Source: Allomesorhizobium camelthorni (GTDB taxonomy: Bacteria > Pseudomonadota > Alphaproteobacteria > Rhizobiales > Rhizobiaceae). Taken from it: a stretch of 64,000 nucleotides of DNA. Location: contig NZ_JAAKZF010000006.1 of the NCBI RefSeq assembly GCF_011045125.1, positions 62,001 through 126,000 of the forward strand, read 5' to 3'. Positions 27,984 to 36,475 of the stretch are shown here, piece by piece. The notes beneath the pieces are model-generated. The model was not told the origin of the DNA, did not search any database, and saw nothing but the letters and a program-made list of their open reading frames with translations. The stretch's first letter is position 1. Each line of letters opens with the position of its first letter. The position numbers and the translations under genes were made by a program.

Positions 27984-28160
27984 TTGAGAAGACGAATCCG
28001 GAGTGGTGCGAGTTGTTTCGCGGGATAGGGTGGTAGCGACGCGGGGGCTCTTTCGCTGACGCTCGTGTTTTGCCGCGTACCCCCCGCTTCGTCATCCTCG
28101 GGCTTGGCCCCATGCCGAGCACAGATCGGGCCAGGGATGGCGTTTCACCGCGCGCTGTTA

Positions 28161-29273
28161 CTAGCCTGCCTCCGTTATCGACTCGCTGACTTTTAGGTTC
28201 AGCCAGCCCAGCAACACGAGGTTACGAATAGCACTAGCGACGGCATGTCGCTTCTCTTCAGCACGCCAGGAATTTTTCCAATCTAGTACATAGTCGTATA
28301 GCTCTTCTTCTGTCAGCTCATTGTCTCGTTTGCTTTTCTTGAGCTGGCGGCTGGCAAATAATACAGTCATAACCTCTTCAGCTTGCTCCGTGTTTTTGAT
28401 CCGGCTGAAAAGGTCAACGGCTTTTGCAGTCTTTGTCCTGTAACGATCAATCTGCTCTTTAAAGCGATTTCGATCTTTTGCATATTGAGGTGCGACGCGA
28501 AGTGCCATCATACGTCCAAGATGCTGCTCATGAAGCCAATTGCGGTTGGCAAAGTCATGAAGCGCTAGCTTAACGTCGCCCGAGAAGGGGCCATAGTTTC
28601 CCTTTCCAAACTGGAATCCAGTCGGAACGCCCATCTCGGTCACTACGTAGCTGATTTTTTGGAAGATCGTCCGTCCCACCGGGTTTGCGTATGGTTGATC
28701 CTGCAACTCCCGAAGAACCTCCATAAGCACAACCCATTCTGGTTTAAGTGGATCTGGCTTTCGTCCTTTGCCCTCCAAGCTCATCTGAGATGGAGATGCC
28801 AGGAAAGCCTCCGTCAGCTGCTGTTTGGGCGTTCCGTAGGGTGCGTACACTTCTACATCAACGGGAAGGCCATGGAGCTTCTGAAATATAAGCGGCCCAA
28901 CTTCGGACCAATCCAACCCTCCATTGCCACACCCCAGCGGTGGCATCGCTAAGCTTGTAACGCCCCAGCTACCCAAGTGTGCCGCTAGATAGTCGAGTCC
29001 ACGCTCAATATCCGTCAGACGTGACGGGGAGCGCCAATGATCTTTTGTTGGGAAATTGATGATGCGTACGCCTGACTCATCTTCGAATAGATAAGGCTGA
29101 CCCAGGCGAACTTGCTTGTGGGCTGCGCGGTTTTGGTAATCGTCAAACATTCTCGGAAAGCGGCGTTTGAATTGTTCGGCCACCCCTTTGCCCATAACGC
29201 CGACGCAATTGACGGTGTTCACCAGAGTCTGCGCTCGGCTCGCGAATAAATCTCCAATAAGGACTTTAAACAT
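28161..29273 (-). CDS. darG: DarG-like antitoxin: macro-domain DNA ADP-ribosyl glycohydrolase
   Basis: 370 aa. Residues about 1-150 form a macro domain: GDLFASRAQTLVNTVNCVGVMGKGVAEQFK, then LAMPPLGCGNGGLDWSEV. These are the ADP-ribose-binding loops of DarG. The C-terminal half (from about 180) is the DarG helical region that binds DarT, with FQKISYVVTEMGVPTGFQFGKG and NYGPFSGDVKLALHDF. DarG removes ADP-ribose from thymidines and also blocks the toxin. It lies just downstream of the darT remnant and looks intact. The region is visibly richer in A+T than the chromosome to its left, which fits horizontal gain. Confidence 0.85.
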   Translation of the reverse strand: MFKVLIGDLFASRAQTLVNTVNCVGVMGKGVAEQFKRRFPRMFDDYQNRAAHKQVRLGQPYLFEDESGVRIINFPTKDHWRSPSRLTDIERGLDYLAAHLGSWGVTSLAMPPLGCGNGGLDWSEVGPLIFQKLHGLPVDVEVYAPYGTPKQQLTEAFLASPSQMSLEGKGRKPDPLKPEWVVLMEVLRELQDQPYANPVGRTIFQKISYVVTEMGVPTGFQFGKGNYGPFSGDVKLALHDFANRNWLHEQHLGRMMALRVAPQYAKDRNRFKEQIDRYRTKTAKAVDLFSRIKNTEQAEEVMTVLFASRQLKKSKRDNELTEEELYDYVLDWKNSWRAEEKRHAVASAIRNLVLLGWLNLKVSESITEAG

Positions 29274-29290
29274 GGGTGGATTCGATTCTC

Positions 29291-29877
29291 CTACCTGAAG
29301 AATAGCACTGGATCGGCGGTTATCGGCAGAGCAAATCCAAGCGTCGCCAGCCGGTTTGCTGCGGCACCATCAACGACATAGGCTCCCGTCAGAAAACTCG
29401 GGTTTATACGTTGGGGAGCAGAACTTCAGCACATTTCCTAGCCTTATGCCGCCAATAGGCGACCTGATCGCCCGGATGTGTCCAGTCCATCGCGTATATG
29501 TCGTCAAAGTCCAGCAATTTCCACTGGCGAGGGTGGAGAAAGCGCACGTAATCGCTTGCGGCATTTTGGTCCGAGATGACTGTGCCATCGAGACCGAACA
29601 CCTCCGTTGAAACTCGTAGTACACACAAGTCGGCTGCTCCGGCCCTTCGCTTGAACAGCATCGGGTTACGCGCATGGAAGTAGAGGTTGGCGTACTGGTG
29701 GAGCTTCAAGCCGCCTGGAACCTGCTTCTGATCGCGCCGATCCTGTATCGGCTGCATAGCCACAGAATGATGCTTCAGTTTGGCTGCGCGCTCGTAGGAC
29801 AGTACGCCGTGTGTCAGAACCGAGTCGATGTTTCCCATCGGCATAATACAGTGCAACTCGGTGACACGTGGGTCCAT
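29291..29877 (-). pseudogene. darT: darT toxin gene (DNA ADP-ribosyltransferase) with a frameshift near its 3' end
   Basis: The ATG at 29877 opens a 157-codon frame ending at 29404. It has DarT features: ELHCIMPMGNIDSVLTHGVLS (NAD-binding start), YANLYFHARNPMLF in the middle, and RKCAEVLLPN with the presumed catalytic Glu at the end. The stop follows at once. In the next frame the sequence continues INPSFLTGAYVVDGAA, then LGFALPITADPVLFFR and a stop at 29291, 15 bases before darG. This is what a DarT C-terminus should look like, and restoring one base gives about 195 aa, near the usual 200-210. So one base was lost around 29404-29412. The toxin is probably inactive, unless the base call is wrong. 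Confidence 0.75.
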
Positions 29878-29947
29878 TCCTATTGCTCGCCCTCACAAAG
29901 CAATTCAGTACGATTCAAGATAGCGGCCTGGCGCGTCATTGCATCTC

Positions 29948-30210
29948 GCTCACCTATAGCTTCAAGCCGCTGGAATCGCTCACTCATTTTTCCGAGCACT
30001 TCATCGGGGCTCAAGAACGCGTAGCACGAAGCTCGCTCAGAATCCTAGGCGCATCGACGGCCAGGCGGACGAACGCAAAAAGCCCCGGCCGAATGAGGCC
30101 GGGGCTTGAATGAAGGCAGCTATGGGAACTTACGGGAGATCGGGTCCGCGACAGCGAGTTCGCCCGGGAAGTTCGGGATCAGAGATCGACGTCACTCCGG
30201 AGGCGACACG
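29948..30210 (-). repeat. Direct repeat copy A: remnant of a tniQ 3' end and its terminator
   Basis: This stretch matches 33352-33617 in the same orientation, with many substitutions. It includes a terminator-like stem and, on the minus strand, a coding tail VASGVTSISDPELPGRTRC...DLP that parallels the TniQ end VAAGVHPVADPELLGQTLY...DLP. The rest of a tniQ gene is missing. It points to an older, related element whose transposition genes were lost, leaving darTG beside it. Confidence 0.75.
30080..30107 (-). terminator. Terminator-like hairpin in repeat copy A
   Basis: AAGCCCCGGCC pairs with GGCCGGGGCTT around GAATGA. On the minus strand it is followed by TTTTGCG. It corresponds to the tniQ terminator of copy B. 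Confidence 0.7.
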
Positions 30211-30505
30211 CGATGAGCGGGCCGAGGCGGCAAGCCGCGCTATGCGATGGCGGGTGAGGGGAAGGGCATGTTCAGGCTCCAGGTTGCAGGCAGACAGCGT
30301 CATGGCGGCCACTGGGCCACCGGAGAAGTCAAAGCTGTATGTGCGCCGTCCTGAACATGCCCGGGTTCATAGCCGGAACGCGCGTAGGAGTCGATCGGGA
30401 AAATGATGGGTGGTTAACTCGGAGCGACTGGCAATTTATGCAAGCCGCGTTGCCAGAGCTGATGCGTACATGACTTGAAGCCCGGATCTGGACTATGATT
30501 AGTGA
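30211..30505. other. Gene-free stretch between tniQ remnant and CoiA-like gene
   Basis: About 295 bases. It has a short inverted motif (GGCATGTTCAGG at 30267-30278, and CCTGAACATGCC at 30351-30362) about 70 bases apart. If the newer transposon has its outer end here, this is where it would lie, but I cannot identify terminal repeats. Confidence 0.35.
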
Positions 30506-32428
30506 ATGCGTCTGACAGCCATTATAAGCCTGGACAACCCGCCCTCTGTCGAGGGGGATCAAATTGCGCGCTCAAGGCAAATCACCCTACACGAACTGAT
30601 TTCCTGTTCGGACGACGGCAAGTTAGTCGTCGCCGAATCCATTGACACCGGAGATCCGCTCCACATCGAGGACGTGTCGTCCGGGCTGGCCTGCAGGTGT
30701 GTCTGTCCTGGATGTGGTCGCCGCATGGTTGCTCACAGGGGCCAGAAGCGGAGGCACTTTCAGCATGCCGTGGAAGGCGTCGATTGCCAGTCTCCTGGTG
30801 AAACCGCGCTTCACAAGTTCGCAAAGGCAGTCTTGGCGAAAGCGCTCTGGATCCGTCTGTCTGCACTCGACGCGACCGATGGCAGGAATTCTCTGGAGGT
30901 CGTCCGGGAGCAGGAATTCCACTTCGAAAGCGCCATGCTCGAACAGAGGGTTGGCGAGGTCGTGCCGGACGTTGTCTGCCAGAAAGGCGATAGAATTCTG
31001 CATGTTGAATTTATGGTCACGCATGAGTGCGGGCCAGATAAACTTGCGAAGCTGCGGGTGATGGATATCGGAGCCATCGAAATCGATCTTTCTGGATACC
31101 GGGACCAACCGCTGGAGTCCTTGGAACAGGCGATACTGTCGGATGCCCCTCGCTCCTGGCTGCATAATCCTAGGACGGCTAGTGCACACGCCCGCCTTGC
31201 GGCGATGGAGAGAGATCGAATTGAAGTCCAAGAGAGGCGAATCCGTGCAATGCTTGCCAAGTTACCTCAGCCAGTCTCTGGATCGCCTGGGGTTTGGGAA
31301 GCCAAAGCGATGGAGTTCGGACTTGAACCCGCCATCGTGTATAATGAGCCCGTTACGGGCTTTCTTGTTTCAGATCGCGAATGGCGGTCCTTTGTCCTCT
31401 TGGAATTGGCGATGCCGGGCACGGCGTTCACTCACAAGCAGGCATTCGACGCTTTCAAGAAACAGGGATGGATCGCGGACAACTTCGCGTATGTCAGCAA
31501 GGAGGATGCTGCCATCATCCAGAGGGTTACCGGCCGCAAGCAACTTTCCCCATGGCTCGCGCTGCGCAACTTCCTCTCGAAACTCGAGAGGTCGGGAGTT
31601 CTAAAACAGGGGTCAGAGCATGACGAGTTGATCGCGGGACGCGGGTTTCAGTTTTTGACCCAACCGCGGAAGGACGAACTCGAAAGACCCTACAAGCGTA
31701 CTGAGCAGTTGAAGTTGCTCACTGACCAGGTAATGGCAAGAATTCACACGGTTTCGCTGAAGGATCAATTCGACTTTGATGGCTGGCTCATTTCTGAGGT
31801 CGGCGAGGGCATTGTGCCAAAGGAGGCGATCGCGGACGACGAAGCGTTCGAGATTCTCGTCCATCGTCTCAAGACGCTTCGGGACGAGATGGCAGAGTAC
31901 CCGCCTCGTCCGAACGAAGCCATCGGTCTACCTGTCATGGAAGAGATCGCCATTCGGGCTGAGGCGAAGCAAATGGCGGCCGCGCAAAAGGAAGCTGACG
32001 AGAAAAAGCGGAAAGAGTTAGAAGCATCCAAGAGAGTCAACGACGTATTGGTGGCAGCCTGCAGTGTGTTCGATATTGATGTCGTAACAGCTTGGCTTGA
32101 TACCTCTCTGGAGGAATTGGAGGGCGATACTCCGCGCGAAGCGGCGATGTCGTCTAGTCGCGGATGGACCAACGCCATGATGGCTCTCGAGAGTTGGAAA
32201 ATGGACCGACTGCGGAAATTTGACCAGGAAAGACGTCGACGTGATCTGATCGACAAGCTTTATCGCCAGGCACGCACGGCTTACCGGGACATTAGCCGCG
32301 GAGACCTATGGGTTCGTTCATCAAACCACTGTCTTGACGGGAAGCGACCAGAGGAACATTGCATCGACCAACAGACGTTCGACGAATGTCTTGCCCTTCT
32401 TTCGGAGAGTTTCAGGCCACGACGTTGA
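30506..32428 (+). CDS. CoiA-like protein: zinc motif plus PD-(D/E)XK-type nuclease
   Basis: 640 aa. Residues 65-87 have a zinc-binding set, CVCPGCGRRM and HFQH, followed by ETALHKFAKAVL (99-110). The nuclease core follows: GEVVPDVV (Asp155), LHVEFMVTH (Glu168) and DKLAKLR (Lys179). This order (zinc ribbon, ETxxHK, PDV, VEF) is that of the CoiA competence family. The long C-terminal part (200-640) is helical and charged (EAKQMAAAQKEADEKKRKELEASK), with no family I recognise. CoiA acts on DNA during recombination in natural transformation; on a transposon it may serve in recombination or defence. This role is inference. Confidence 0.7.
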   Translation: MRLTAIISLDNPPSVEGDQIARSRQITLHELISCSDDGKLVVAESIDTGDPLHIEDVSSGLACRCVCPGCGRRMVAHRGQKRRHFQHAVEGVDCQSPGETALHKFAKAVLAKALWIRLSALDATDGRNSLEVVREQEFHFESAMLEQRVGEVVPDVVCQKGDRILHVEFMVTHECGPDKLAKLRVMDIGAIEIDLSGYRDQPLESLEQAILSDAPRSWLHNPRTASAHARLAAMERDRIEVQERRIRAMLAKLPQPVSGSPGVWEAKAMEFGLEPAIVYNEPVTGFLVSDREWRSFVLLELAMPGTAFTHKQAFDAFKKQGWIADNFAYVSKEDAAIIQRVTGRKQLSPWLALRNFLSKLERSGVLKQGSEHDELIAGRGFQFLTQPRKDELERPYKRTEQLKLLTDQVMARIHTVSLKDQFDFDGWLISEVGEGIVPKEAIADDEAFEILVHRLKTLRDEMAEYPPRPNEAIGLPVMEEIAIRAEAKQMAAAQKEADEKKRKELEASKRVNDVLVAACSVFDIDVVTAWLDTSLEELEGDTPREAAMSSSRGWTNAMMALESWKMDRLRKFDQERRRRDLIDKLYRQARTAYRDISRGDLWVRSSNHCLDGKRPEEHCIDQQTFDECLALLSESFRPRR

Positions 32429-32466
32429 CCGACATCTGTGCGGGTCGCGATGTGTCAGACTAGCGT

Positions 32467-33177
32467 CTAGGTTTTCTCGTGCCAGAATTCGGCGCAGCGG
32501 TTGTTCAAGTCCCCGGTGTAAGAATCGGTCCTCGCTTTGAACGTTTCGGGTATCTTGCTTCCGTCGCCCCCGTCCCTGAAGTAGTCCCTGAGAGTGTAGA
32601 GCGCCATATCCTTCAGATGTTCCCACGTCCGGCACAGTTCGTCCTGTAGGTCCCGTGCTTGTTGCGCGGCGCTCGGCTTCCTTTTTGGACGCGGCTGCAT
32701 ATATGCGGGGTGCGGATTGGCCTGATGATGGAAGGTAATACGCCCGTGTGCCCAAGTGTCCTCGACGGTGCGGCGCCAACGATATGACACCCTGACCTCG
32801 ATGTTCTTGGTGAAGGAGTGCGGAGTGTAGATGTGGTCTTCGACGTAGAAAAGCTGGCTTTCTTGCTCTTCAATTTCCATGCGCCGCTTCAATGACCTGA
32901 AGGCGAATGCCAACTCATTTCCGGCATGCTTCGCACGTGTCCCTGTTTCTTCACGCTTTTTAGCTGATTTGGCTGCTCGGCATTCTCTAAGAGCCGCCTC
33001 GAAGTAACTCAGCTTTCCGGCGACATCGGATCCGCAGCTGGAGAGAGACAATCCGTATAGGGGTACGGGATTCTCTTGCCAAATTGCCTCGTCGATCAGT
33101 TTCGTTAGATTTCCTTCGTCGATGGCCTCGATGGAACGCTTTTCATTGTCGGCAAGATTGATTGCGCCCATTTTCAT
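32467..33177 (-). CDS. Protein of unknown function, transposon cargo
   Basis: 236 aa, ATG at 33177 with AAAAGGAC directly before it. No signal peptide or membrane segment. The middle is aromatic and His-rich (WRRTVEDTWAHGRITFHHQANPHPAYMQ split by basic residues), and the C-terminus reads LYTLRDYFRDGGDGSKIPETF. I recognise no family. It converges on the CoiA-like gene, with stops 38 bases apart. It sits downstream of tniQ and its terminator, so it is probably expressed from its own promoter, behind a leader with competing hairpins (33208-33248). Confidence 0.6.
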   Translation of the reverse strand: MKMGAINLADNEKRSIEAIDEGNLTKLIDEAIWQENPVPLYGLSLSSCGSDVAGKLSYFEAALRECRAAKSAKKREETGTRAKHAGNELAFAFRSLKRRMEIEEQESQLFYVEDHIYTPHSFTKNIEVRVSYRWRRTVEDTWAHGRITFHHQANPHPAYMQPRPKRKPSAAQQARDLQDELCRTWEHLKDMALYTLRDYFRDGGDGSKIPETFKARTDSYTGDLNNRCAEFWHEKT

Positions 33178-33207
33178 GTCCTTTTACGTGCTGACTGCTC
33201 AGATGGC

Positions 33208-33248
33208 GAAGTCTGGAATAGGAAACGGCCCAGACTTCCAGGCCGTTT
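33208..33248 (-). promoter_or_regulatory. Two mutually exclusive hairpins in the leader of the 236-aa gene
   Basis: GAAGTCTGG (33208-33216) can pair with CCAGACTTC (33230-33238). AAACGGCC (33223-33230) can pair with GGCCGTTT (33241-33248). The two stems overlap and cannot form together. They lie 31-71 bases upstream of the start codon. A third CAGACTTC occurs at 33261. An attenuator or operator is possible. Confidence 0.4.
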
Positions 33249-33306
33249 GAACGAGGTGAGCAGACTTCGTGTGTCGAACGAGCCATCTATCATGACGTAG
33301 AGCGAG

Positions 33307-33348
33307 ATAGCGTGACGCGTCAGGGTCAGGCCTGACGCGTCACGCTAT
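33307..33348. repeat. Perfect 18-bp inverted repeat with 6-base spacer
   Basis: ATAGCGTGACGCGTCAGG and its exact complement flank GTCAGG. TTTTG overlaps its plus-strand right edge. It ends just before repeat copy B begins. The 11-mer GCGTGACGCGT inside it also occurs at 39993-40003, on the other side of the transposition operon. It could be a terminator, an operator or part of an element boundary. Confidence 0.55.
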
Positions 33349-33351
33349 TTT

Positions 33352-33617
33352 GCTCACCTATGGTTGTAAGTGGCTGTAATCACTCGCTCTTTTTTAAGAG
33401 TGCTTCATCGGGGCTCACGAACGCGTCGTACGAAGCGGGCTCAGAATCCAAGGCACACTGACGGCCAGGCGGCCCAAAGAAAAAGCCCCGGTCGACGAGG
33501 CCGGGGCTTACTGAAAAAGCAGCAATGCTGAGGGGCTTACGGGAGATCGGATCTGCGATAGAGCGTCTGCCCGAGAAGTTCGGGATCGGCGACCGGATGC
33601 ACGCCGGCGGCAACCAG
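33352..33617 (-). repeat. Direct repeat copy B: intact tniQ 3' end and downstream region
   Basis: Counterpart of copy A (29948-30210). Here it joins an intact tniQ gene. The copies share GCTCACCTAT at the left edge, CTTCATCGGGGCTCA, the terminator stem and the last codons of tniQ. Confidence 0.75.
33483..33509 (-). terminator. Terminator downstream of tniQ
   Basis: AAGCCCCGG pairs with CCGGGGCTT around a 9-base loop. On the minus strand it is followed by TTTCTTTGG. It lies about 30 bases after the tniQ stop and ends the tnsABC-tniQ transcript. Confidence 0.8.
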
Positions 33618-35366
33618 CGACTTTTTCACGCGCCGGATGTGTTCGCCTCCTTCCCTAGAGAGAATATGCAGCGACGCGAACTCGCTCTTGAACCGTGCCA
33701 ACTCATCCGGAAGGACCACAGGCTGCATCCATCCCGTCACCGGGTTCTTCACGGTTTCGGCCACTAGGAGTCCTTGCTCCAGGAGCGCTTTCACCGCTCG
33801 TGATTTCGCGGGCAGGAGGCTCTCCAATTCCCTCAATGAATGGCCCTCGTATGCAGGGCCGACCACGTGCGGCCTAGCTTCCTCGGCGTCGACAAGGACG
33901 GAGATGAAACCCCTGTCGGAAGTGTCCCGCCCGACCCGCTTCAGCTTCCCGTCCAGCACCAGCGCGACAATGTCCATCACCGCGCAGCACGAATGCTTTG
34001 CCGCCGTGATCATCGGAACCATCGCAGTATCGCCACAGAGCATCGGGTCTGCATTCCGGAGCAGCCGCTCGAGGAGGTCGTCGAGATCGCTCCTGAGGAA
34101 GGCGTGCTCGCCGTCGGACCTTCCTCCGGTGATCATAGGGTTGATCAGGCCCCGCTCCAACAGACCGCGATCATGCGGGCGGGGGACGTTGAGATATTCT
34201 CTGGCCTCCTCGAGGCTCATGCTCTGCGCCAGATCCCGGAGAAAGGGTTCGGCCGCTTCTGCGTCGAAGACCACCCGGTCGTCCGCCAGCACGTCCGACT
34301 GCTTCCCCGTCAGCTTTGCCGTCCGCAGGAGTTTGCGTAGCCGTTTCGGATGCAAGCCGAACTCCAGGGAGGCGGAGCGGATCGAATGCGTCCTCCGCTC
34401 GACAACCTCCCGGCCGAGCAGCCTCTCGCCCGGCCCGAGCGGCATGGTCTCCACCGCATGTCGGAAAACGATCTCGCGAAGGGGGTCGTAAGCCGGATCG
34501 GAGTTCTCGTGCGCCAGCCAGTCATAAAGGCGCCCGTACGTCGCCTTGCGCCCGTGCCCGTAGTATCGGCTGTCACGGAAGCGCTCGCGAAGATCATCCA
34601 GCAGCGACAGGATCCCGGTTTCGCCGCGGTCGGCGATCGCGAAACCTGCCGCCTCACACTGCCACAGAGCATCATCGCTGAGATCGTCCAAGACGACGTC
34701 GGACCCGTGCTGCGCCACGGCACCGAGGACGTGCGCGATATGGAGCGCCGCATGAAGTGGAAAGCCGTCCAGCCACGACACTCCGGCTGTGGCTGCGATC
34801 CTGTCGACGATGTAGCACTCGAGGCTTGACGGTGTGCGCCGTGTGGCATGGTCGAGCAGGTGCGGAAGCCGGGGCAGGGCGGACGCAATCACCTGCGACA
34901 CGTCGTGCAGCTGCGCTGGCGATTCGAGTGAGCCGATTTCTGCGAGCGCCATGTCGTGTCGGATGCAGGTGCGGATAGGCTTGATGATCCAGATGCTACG
35001 GCGGTGGGGCCGTGCAGCAATCCTGCAATCGAGGTTCTCGATGTCCTCCGTCATGCACGCGGGACACATGCGGACGCGGCTGCGCAGGAGGCTGCTCCAC
35101 AGCAGGTCCTGCCCCTTGTGCTTATACCGCCGCTGGTTTCCGACCCTGACGAACGCTTCCGCGAGGAGACCGTCCTGGTCGACTCCGGCAAGATCGGCCA
35201 GCCTGCCGACGGACTCAGCACGGCCGTCAATGATGCCTTGGGCGTCGAGACCGAAGTCGAGGCAGAAGTCCCGCAGACTGTCCCTGCATGCGCGCGCCGA
35301 AAGCCGCGACGTGAAATCGGAAGGAGTTTCACCGTCACCGTTGTCGAGGGTCAGAGTCAGCCTCAT
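33537..35366 (-). CDS. tniQ: TniQ/TnsD-family target-selection protein
   Basis: 609 aa. TniQ domain at the N-terminus: GETPSDFTSRLSA, then a zinc motif starting CPACMTED and DCRIAARPHRR...IRTCIRHDMAL, typical of TnsD/TniQ. The C-terminal half has winged-helix-like segments (LEFGLHPKRLRKLLRTAKL, SLEEAREYLNVPRPHDRGLL). TniQ proteins bind the target DNA and recruit the TnsC ATPase. The length suggests a TnsD-like protein that recognises a fixed chromosomal site. Its ATG overlaps the tnsC stop (ATGA). Confidence 0.85.
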   Translation of the reverse strand: MRLTLTLDNGDGETPSDFTSRLSARACRDSLRDFCLDFGLDAQGIIDGRAESVGRLADLAGVDQDGLLAEAFVRVGNQRRYKHKGQDLLWSSLLRSRVRMCPACMTEDIENLDCRIAARPHRRSIWIIKPIRTCIRHDMALAEIGSLESPAQLHDVSQVIASALPRLPHLLDHATRRTPSSLECYIVDRIAATAGVSWLDGFPLHAALHIAHVLGAVAQHGSDVVLDDLSDDALWQCEAAGFAIADRGETGILSLLDDLRERFRDSRYYGHGRKATYGRLYDWLAHENSDPAYDPLREIVFRHAVETMPLGPGERLLGREVVERRTHSIRSASLEFGLHPKRLRKLLRTAKLTGKQSDVLADDRVVFDAEAAEPFLRDLAQSMSLEEAREYLNVPRPHDRGLLERGLINPMITGGRSDGEHAFLRSDLDDLLERLLRNADPMLCGDTAMVPMITAAKHSCCAVMDIVALVLDGKLKRVGRDTSDRGFISVLVDAEEARPHVVGPAYEGHSLRELESLLPAKSRAVKALLEQGLLVAETVKNPVTGWMQPVVLPDELARFKSEFASLHILSREGGEHIRRVKKSLVAAGVHPVADPELLGQTLYRRSDLP

Positions 35367-36472
35367 TTCCTGATGCCCTTCGTCTGGCGACCTTTTGGCT
35401 TTCTCATGCCCGTGGGGTTGCCTGTGTCATCAAGGACGTCCTCGTAGAGGGCCGACTCGACCGGAATCGCGAGCCAGTTGGCAGCGAGAAAAGGATTCAA
35501 TGCGTCGTCCCTCACGCCCGTCCGGATCGTATACACGTCAGCGAAATGGCCGATGCCCAGATCGCCGCCGCCGTTCACAGTGAGACACTCAGCGATCGCA
35601 TCCTGGACGTATTCCACGAGAATGCCGAACTGGTAAGTCGCAGCGTGAAGAAGACGGTGAGCGAAGTCGTCGGCTTTCAGGCTGTTGCATGTTACGGCTG
35701 GGCACAAGGCGACGAGATCACTCAAGATGTTCTGAACCGGCTGGGCATGAGTGGCAAAGCTCAACGGTTCGAACTCCACGACCCTCACGCGCCGCTTCAT
35801 CGAGTCGTCATCCTGGCAGAACCTGGACAGCTCGGGCAGGCCTGAGAGGATGAGCCACACAAGCCACTCGTCCTCCTGCATCATCCGCTTCAAGGTGTTC
35901 TCCATTTCCTGAGCCGCCTTGTCGCTGTTGATCTCGTCTCCGTGCTGCGCCTCGTCGATATGCAGGATGCGCACGCCGCTTTCCTTCATCAGTTCACGCA
36001 CGACGGGCCAGACCTTGCTGTGCTGAATCTCCCTGCGGCCGTGGTACCCGAGCTTGCGGGCGATCTCGTTGCCGAGCGCGCCCAGCGTGAAGGGCGAGGG
36101 AGCCACGACCGAAAGCAGTTCACATCCCGGCTTGCCGAATCCTTCAAACTCGGGACGAGTGACGAAAGCATGGGCGAGCGCACGCGACTTGCCGGCGCCC
36201 GCCTTCCCAGTGACGATAAGCACCCGACCACCGCGCACCTGGCTCTCAAGCGCGGGGACGCCGGGCTGCTGGCCCAGTTCGATAAGCATTGAGTCCAGCA
36301 GCCAATCGATCTGCTCGTTCAACTGCTCCTCATAGATAGTCGGCAAGTAGACCGACAGGACCTTGCCCATCGCCTCGTTCACAGAGCGTCGCTTGTCCGA
36401 CTGGTTCGCCAAGATCCGCTGGAAGAAGGCGGCGGACTTGGAGTTCATAGGCTGAGGGTTCATCATGTTCAT
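35363..36472 (-). CDS. tnsC: TnsC/TniB-like AAA+ transposition ATPase
   Basis: 369 aa. Walker A GKAGAGKS at residues 89-96, Walker B ILHIDEAQ at 169-176, then EDEWLVWLILSGLPELSRF with the sensor region. TnsC forms filaments on DNA, links TniQ to the TnsAB transposase and gives target immunity in Tn7. The ribosome site AAGGAG overlaps the tnsB stop, 4 bases upstream of the ATG, so it is translationally coupled. Size and motifs are nearer TniB than Tn7 TnsC (555 aa). Confidence 0.9.
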   Translation of the reverse strand: MNMMNPQPMNSKSAAFFQRILANQSDKRRSVNEAMGKVLSVYLPTIYEEQLNEQIDWLLDSMLIELGQQPGVPALESQVRGGRVLIVTGKAGAGKSRALAHAFVTRPEFEGFGKPGCELLSVVAPSPFTLGALGNEIARKLGYHGRREIQHSKVWPVVRELMKESGVRILHIDEAQHGDEINSDKAAQEMENTLKRMMQEDEWLVWLILSGLPELSRFCQDDDSMKRRVRVVEFEPLSFATHAQPVQNILSDLVALCPAVTCNSLKADDFAHRLLHAATYQFGILVEYVQDAIAECLTVNGGGDLGIGHFADVYTIRTGVRDDALNPFLAANWLAIPVESALYEDVLDDTGNPTGMRKPKGRQTKGIRK

Positions 36473-36475
36473 GGT

